Shown here in pieces: positions 60,605 to 64,000 of a stretch of DNA of 64,000 bases. The stretch is from Bacteroidales bacterium (GTDB taxonomy: Bacteria; Bacteroidota; Bacteroidia; Bacteroidales; F082): positions 62,001 to 126,000 of the forward strand of contig JAFXLL010000010.1 of the NCBI GenBank assembly GCA_017531225.1. Direction: 5' to 3'. The notes under the pieces are model-generated. The model did not search any database. It saw nothing but the letters and a program-made list of their open reading frames with translations, and had not been told where the DNA came from. Numbering within the stretch: position 1 is the first letter of the stretch; every line of letters begins with the position of its first letter. The position numbers were made by a program, and so were the translations under genes.

Positions 60605-63064
60605 ATGAGAATACGCTCTTTCATCACTTTGATTATCGCTACGCTTATCTTAAGTGGCTGCGACGAAAAAAACAACAAGACCGACTTCAATGAAGAAGCC
60701 GCCTTGGATTTTCTTTACGAATACCTGCCTTTAGGCGACAATGTGGACTATTCCAGGGAATATTACCAGGAATGTGTTAATTATGCTTTTCGAGCCAAGA
60801 AGGAAATGCCCTGGGGCTCCAGTATCCCTGAAAGGGAATTCAAGCATTTTGTGTTGCCTCCAAGGGTGAACAATGAGAATCTGGACCGATTCAGAGCCAC
60901 TTATTATGAAGAGCTGAAGGCAAGAGTTCAAGACATGACGCTTTATGACGCCGTGCTCGATGTGAACCATTGGTGCCATGAGCATGTCAATTACAAAGGC
61001 TCCGACAGCCGCACCAGTGCTCCCATGGCCACCATCAAGACCTCTTGGGGCCGTTGCGGCGAAGAATCCACACTGTTGGTGACGGCCTTGCGCACCGTGG
61101 GCATCCCTGCCAGACAAGTCTATACCCCACGTTGGGCCCATTGCGATGACAACCACGCTTGGGTGGAAGCCTGGGTGGACGGGAAATGGCATTTCCTAGG
61201 TGCCTGCGAGCCGGAGCCCGTGCTCGATTTAGGTTGGTTCAACGAGCCTGCCTCTCGTGCCTTGCTGCTCCACACCAAAGTGTTCGGCAACTACGACGGC
61301 CCTGAGGAAGTCATCAGCCGCACCCCTTATTTCACCGAAATCAACGTGATCGACAACTACGGCAAGACGGCTAAAACCACTTTCACCGTGGTGGATGCCG
61401 AAGGAACGCCGCAAGCCGGAATTGAAGTGGAATTCAAGATTTACAACTACGCCGAATTCTGCACTGTGGTGAGGAAGACCACCGACGAAAACGGCCAGAC
61501 CTGGCTCACTTCAGGCTTAGGTTGCATGATGGCCTACGCCGCCAAGGATGGCATGTTTGGCTTCCAAGTCTTTAAGTCGGGAGAACAAGATCAAGTCACC
61601 ATCAAGCTTGACCATCAGGAAGGAACCGTTGACTGCTTTGAATTCGACATGGTGCCGCCTGTGCCATCCTCCCTCTCACCTGAAGTCACTCCTGAGATGC
61701 GAGCCGAGAACGACCGTCGCGTTAAATATGAGGATTCATTGAGAAACGCCTATATCGCCGACTGCAAGAAAGCCCGACAAGCGCTGATTGCTAACACGGG
61801 CAACAAGACCCTATGCAGCATCTACGAAAAGACCTGGGGTAATTACCAAACCATTGCCGACTTTATCCAATATGCCCAAAGCAAGAACCAGGAGACCCAG
61901 GCCGTGAGTCTGTTGCAAAACATCACCGACAAGGACTTGCGTGACATTAGCCTTGAAGCCTTGAAAGATTATCTTGACTTTACGCCTGAGCTCACCTCGT
62001 CAATCATCTCCATGCCGCCGGAGCTATACGCACAATACATCCTCAGTCCTCGTATCAGCAATGAAATGATCGTGCCGTTCCGCCAAGCGTTTGCCACGTT
62101 CTTCTCAGAGGAGGAAGCCCGCCAATTCCACGACAATCCAAGCCTGCTGGTGGATTGGACCAGACAATCCATTTCTATTAATAACGAGGCGAATCCCCAG
62201 CGCATCCCCATTTCACCCTCGGGTGTGTTGAAAGCGATGGTCGCCGACCAACACTCGCGCGACATCTTCTTCGTGGCCATGGCACGTAGTCTTGGCATCC
62301 CAGCCCAGATCCATCCGGTAACAGGGAAGGTCCAATATTTTGACAAGAAATGGATCGACGTGGACTTCGAAGCCGATGAGCACGTCAACAACGCCGTCGG
62401 TTATCTCGACATTCAATACGAACCTCTCGCAGGAGTCACCGATCCAAAATACTACACCCATTTCAGCATCAAGAAGTTTGACGGCCAAAGCTTCCGCTTA
62501 CTGGCTTACGATGCCAAGGATCCCGGCATCGACGATGGCATGATGCTCTCCACCTTCGATCATCCCACACCTTTGGACCCTGGCTATTACATCCTTACTT
62601 CCGGCACCCGTCTCGACAATGGCACCGCCTTGACTCACAGCGAGTTCTTCACCATTAAAGCGGGGGAAACCACTAAGGTGAATCTCATTTTAAGGAATCC
62701 CAAACAAAAGCTTCAGGTCATCGGAAACTTCGATGCAGGCGATCTTGTTAAAGACGTTGAAGGCTATTATATCCTCGGTTTGTTGGATCATGGTAGCGAG
62801 CCCACCACACACGCTTTGCAAGATATTGCCGCCTTCCAAAAGGAATTCGACGAGCGGGGCATACCGATCATCTATCTTTATGATAATCAGGAAGAGTTTG
62901 AAAAGATTAGACTGGAACTTGTCAACAGCTTACAGCTCAATAAAACCAACCTCCCCATTTTCATTATTGCTAATGCCAATGGAGAGGTGGTATTTGTAAA
63001 ACAAGGTTACACGATCGGGTTGGGAGAACAGATGTTAAAAATGCATTTTAATAATCAATTTTAA
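60605..63064 (+). CDS. Transglutaminase-like lipoprotein with thioredoxin-like C-terminus
   Basis: An 819-residue lipoprotein (lipobox LSGC, Cys 19). A transglutaminase-like domain (about 90-230) has the catalytic Cys in WGRCGEES, His in DDNHAWVEAW and a following Asp/Glu region. A beta-sandwich (about 245-345, VVDAEGTPQAGIEVEFKIYN) follows. A second transglutaminase-like region (about 530-620; SGVLKAMVADQHSRDIFFVAMARSLGIPAQ) lacks the Cys, so it is probably inactive. The end (about 695-819) looks like a thioredoxin-type fold (IGNFDAGDLVK...PIFIIANANGEVVF). It may bind or modify peptides in the periplasm. Its last 4 bases overlap the convergent gene. Confidence 0.85.
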   Translation: MRIRSFITLIIATLILSGCDEKNNKTDFNEEAALDFLYEYLPLGDNVDYSREYYQECVNYAFRAKKEMPWGSSIPEREFKHFVLPPRVNNENLDRFRATYYEELKARVQDMTLYDAVLDVNHWCHEHVNYKGSDSRTSAPMATIKTSWGRCGEESTLLVTALRTVGIPARQVYTPRWAHCDDNHAWVEAWVDGKWHFLGACEPEPVLDLGWFNEPASRALLLHTKVFGNYDGPEEVISRTPYFTEINVIDNYGKTAKTTFTVVDAEGTPQAGIEVEFKIYNYAEFCTVVRKTTDENGQTWLTSGLGCMMAYAAKDGMFGFQVFKSGEQDQVTIKLDHQEGTVDCFEFDMVPPVPSSLSPEVTPEMRAENDRRVKYEDSLRNAYIADCKKARQALIANTGNKTLCSIYEKTWGNYQTIADFIQYAQSKNQETQAVSLLQNITDKDLRDISLEALKDYLDFTPELTSSIISMPPELYAQYILSPRISNEMIVPFRQAFATFFSEEEARQFHDNPSLLVDWTRQSISINNEANPQRIPISPSGVLKAMVADQHSRDIFFVAMARSLGIPAQIHPVTGKVQYFDKKWIDVDFEADEHVNNAVGYLDIQYEPLAGVTDPKYYTHFSIKKFDGQSFRLLAYDAKDPGIDDGMMLSTFDHPTPLDPGYYILTSGTRLDNGTALTHSEFFTIKAGETTKVNLILRNPKQKLQVIGNFDAGDLVKDVEGYYILGLLDHGSEPTTHALQDIAAFQKEFDERGIPIIYLYDNQEEFEKIRLELVNSLQLNKTNLPIFIIANANGEVVFVKQGYTIGLGEQMLKMHFNNQF

Positions 63065-63357
63065 TCCTTTCTCTTTTTCAGAGCATATACTGCCCCGAAA
63101 CCGATAAGCAAGATAACGCCGCCACTAAGCGGGGCGTTTTCGTTATGATCCAGACCATGCCCGGGAAGATTAGGCAAAAGTGGATCTTCATTGTTATTAA
63201 TGATGTTTTTGGTTTGATCAAGAGCGTACCATACAGAACCGTAATAGTAATCTTCTTGGTTGATTTCGCCGTATTGAAACAGGCCACCGCCCATTTGGGC
63301 ATAAGTGCTAAAATTAATGCCAAAAATAATGGCTATTGCGACAATTACCTTTTTCAT
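63061..63357 (-). CDS. Small secreted protein with C-terminal sorting-like tail
   Basis: A 98-residue protein: signal peptide (1-20, ending TYAQ), a Tyr/Asn-rich middle, and the tail APLSGG, a hydrophobic helix (VILLIGFGAVYAL) and KKRKD. The tail matches the end of the protein at 48482-48886. It overlaps the next minus-strand gene, a T9SS type A protein, by 4 bases, so both are probably exported together. Confidence 0.75.
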   Translation of the reverse strand: MKKVIVAIAIIFGINFSTYAQMGGGLFQYGEINQEDYYYGSVWYALDQTKNIINNNEDPLLPNLPGHGLDHNENAPLSGGVILLIGFGAVYALKKRKD

Positions 63358-64000
63358 TTGATGACGATTTTTTGAATTCTTGTTTCGTTTCCGTTGATCA
63401 GGCGCAAGACATAGATGCCCGAGAGGAAGTTAGCAGTGGGGAGTTTGAAGTTGGAAGTTGACAGTTCCTTTGCGTAGCATTGGCGACCGAGGGCATCGAT
63501 GATTTGAAGGGTTCCTTCGCCGTTGATGATGAGTTGTCCGTTGCTAATGAAGGCGAAAGGCTCGTTTTCCGTCATCTCCTCCACTCCTGTGGTCACTCTG
63601 AAGATCAACTTGAAGCGGCCGTCCATCTCGTTGCCGTTGGCATGGAAACCGTAGTTGGGATGCTGTTTCAGGTCGATCACCTCGCCCGTGATATTGTCCA
63701 CAAGCTGCAGCAAGCCGAAGGCCACATCCTTGGTACTAACCGAGAGACGGTACTCTCCGGTTGTCTTGTTGTGGAAGAACAGATCGAGAGACTCATACGT
63801 ATTGTCGACATGGGCGATGGCGTAGTCCGTGTTGTTGTCGCGCACCCATAAGATCGGTGTCTGATCCGTGAAGCCCCTCATCTTGTTCAGGCCAATGCCC
63901 TGGCCGAAGTAGACGAACGCGCGATCCTCGCCGTTGCCGCCCGTCACGGTAATTCCGATGCGTCCGATGGTGTTCTTGGCTCCGTTTGACTCAGCTGTTG
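63354..64000 (-). CDS. T9SS type A sorting domain protein (5' part beyond the window)
   Basis: The minus-strand frame is open through the window end, so only the C-terminal 215 or so residues are seen. They include FVYFGQGIGLNKMRGF, a beta-rich region and the sorting domain (GEGTLQIIDALGRQCYAKEL...LSGIYVLRLINGNETRIQKIVIK), which sends the protein through the type IX system. The long N-terminal part cannot be judged. It lies upstream of the small sorting-tail gene. Confidence 0.88.
   Translation of the reverse strand, partial: TAESNGAKNTIGRIGITVTGGNGEDRAFVYFGQGIGLNKMRGFTDQTPILWVRDNNTDYAIAHVDNTYESLDLFFHNKTTGEYRLSVSTKDVAFGLLQLVDNITGEVIDLKQHPNYGFHANGNEMDGRFKLIFRVTTGVEEMTENEPFAFISNGQLIINGEGTLQIIDALGRQCYAKELSTSNFKLPTANFLSGIYVLRLINGNETRIQKIVIK

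Noticed and set aside
1-64000. tRNA, rRNA, tmRNA, integrase or transposase genes
   Set aside because: I looked for conserved tRNA/rRNA segments and for transposase motifs in all frames and found none that I could support.

Overview
This window is a gene-dense chromosomal segment of a Bacteroidetes bacterium, most likely of the order Bacteroidales. I infer this from the -7 promoter boxes of the TAnnTTTG type before most transcription units, the lack of Shine-Dalgarno sequences, type IX secretion (T9SS) sorting domains of both type A and type B, DUF6089 and DUF4956 proteins, a serine palmitoyltransferase-like enzyme, and the rsgA/nadK and DUF6089-uppS-bamA-ompH-ompH gene orders. KorAB with a small 2x[4Fe-4S] ferredoxin points to anaerobic metabolism; LpxK, LpxH, BamA and OmpH show a Gram-negative envelope. 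I saw no rRNA, tRNA, CRISPR array, transposase or integrase gene.

Layout. 1-7.1 kb: the end of an outer-membrane barrel gene, a coiled-coil zinc-ribbon protein and a Nif3-like protein, then lpxK-punA-lpxH, a T9SS-sorted lipoprotein and an M20 dipeptidase. 7.1-13.6 kb: a NatAB-like ABC exporter, DsbD, TilS, a flavin reductase and a small membrane protein. 13.7-18 kb: korB/korA facing a ferredoxin, and a lipoprotein. 18-27 kb: a tightly packed minus-strand run from a serine palmitoyltransferase-like enzyme through a MarR regulator, secreted proteins, a VTC-type polyphosphate polymerase domain protein, DUF4956, DUF2490, a protein kinase fused to an AAA+ ATPase, a small partner protein and a GH2 hydrolase. 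27-29 kb: SDR and VOC genes facing the palmitoyltransferase. 29-36.7 kb: outer-membrane biogenesis (two OmpH, BamA, UppS, DUF6089), then NadK, an ACT-like protein and RsgA. 36.8-40.6 kb: dprA, lepA, an orphan ORF and a gap with two candidate small RNAs. 40.6-46.3 kb: a very large PEP/pyruvate-binding protein, a Fic gene, and a relic copy of the large gene's 5' end. 46.3-51.4 kb: accessory region with repeats, secreted proteins, an AraC-type membrane regulator and a DUF3791-DUF3990-DUF3791 toxin-antitoxin-like trio. 51.4-64 kb: gap, a T9SS type B giant, the relA-fur-purA-ATP-grasp operon, a RelE/ParE-type toxin-antitoxin pair, a transglutaminase-like lipoprotein, and a small surface protein next to a T9SS type A protein that runs off the end.

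Most unusual. (1) The Fic gene at 44880-46037 lies between the intact 5' end of the large PEP-utilising gene and a diverged 47-codon duplicate of that 5' end, which still has the promoter; this looks like an insertion that restored the target gene's start. (2) The same large gene carries about 52 in-frame codons made of a dispersed palindromic repeat, also present at 13645-13678. (3) A kinase-AAA+ fusion is embedded in a polyphosphate/DUF4956 operon. (4) An ADP-ribosyltransferase-fold DUF3990 gene sits between two DUF3791 genes. (5) Two small secreted proteins share a C-terminal 'APL-(S/G)G - membrane helix - KKRK' tail resembling a sorting signal.
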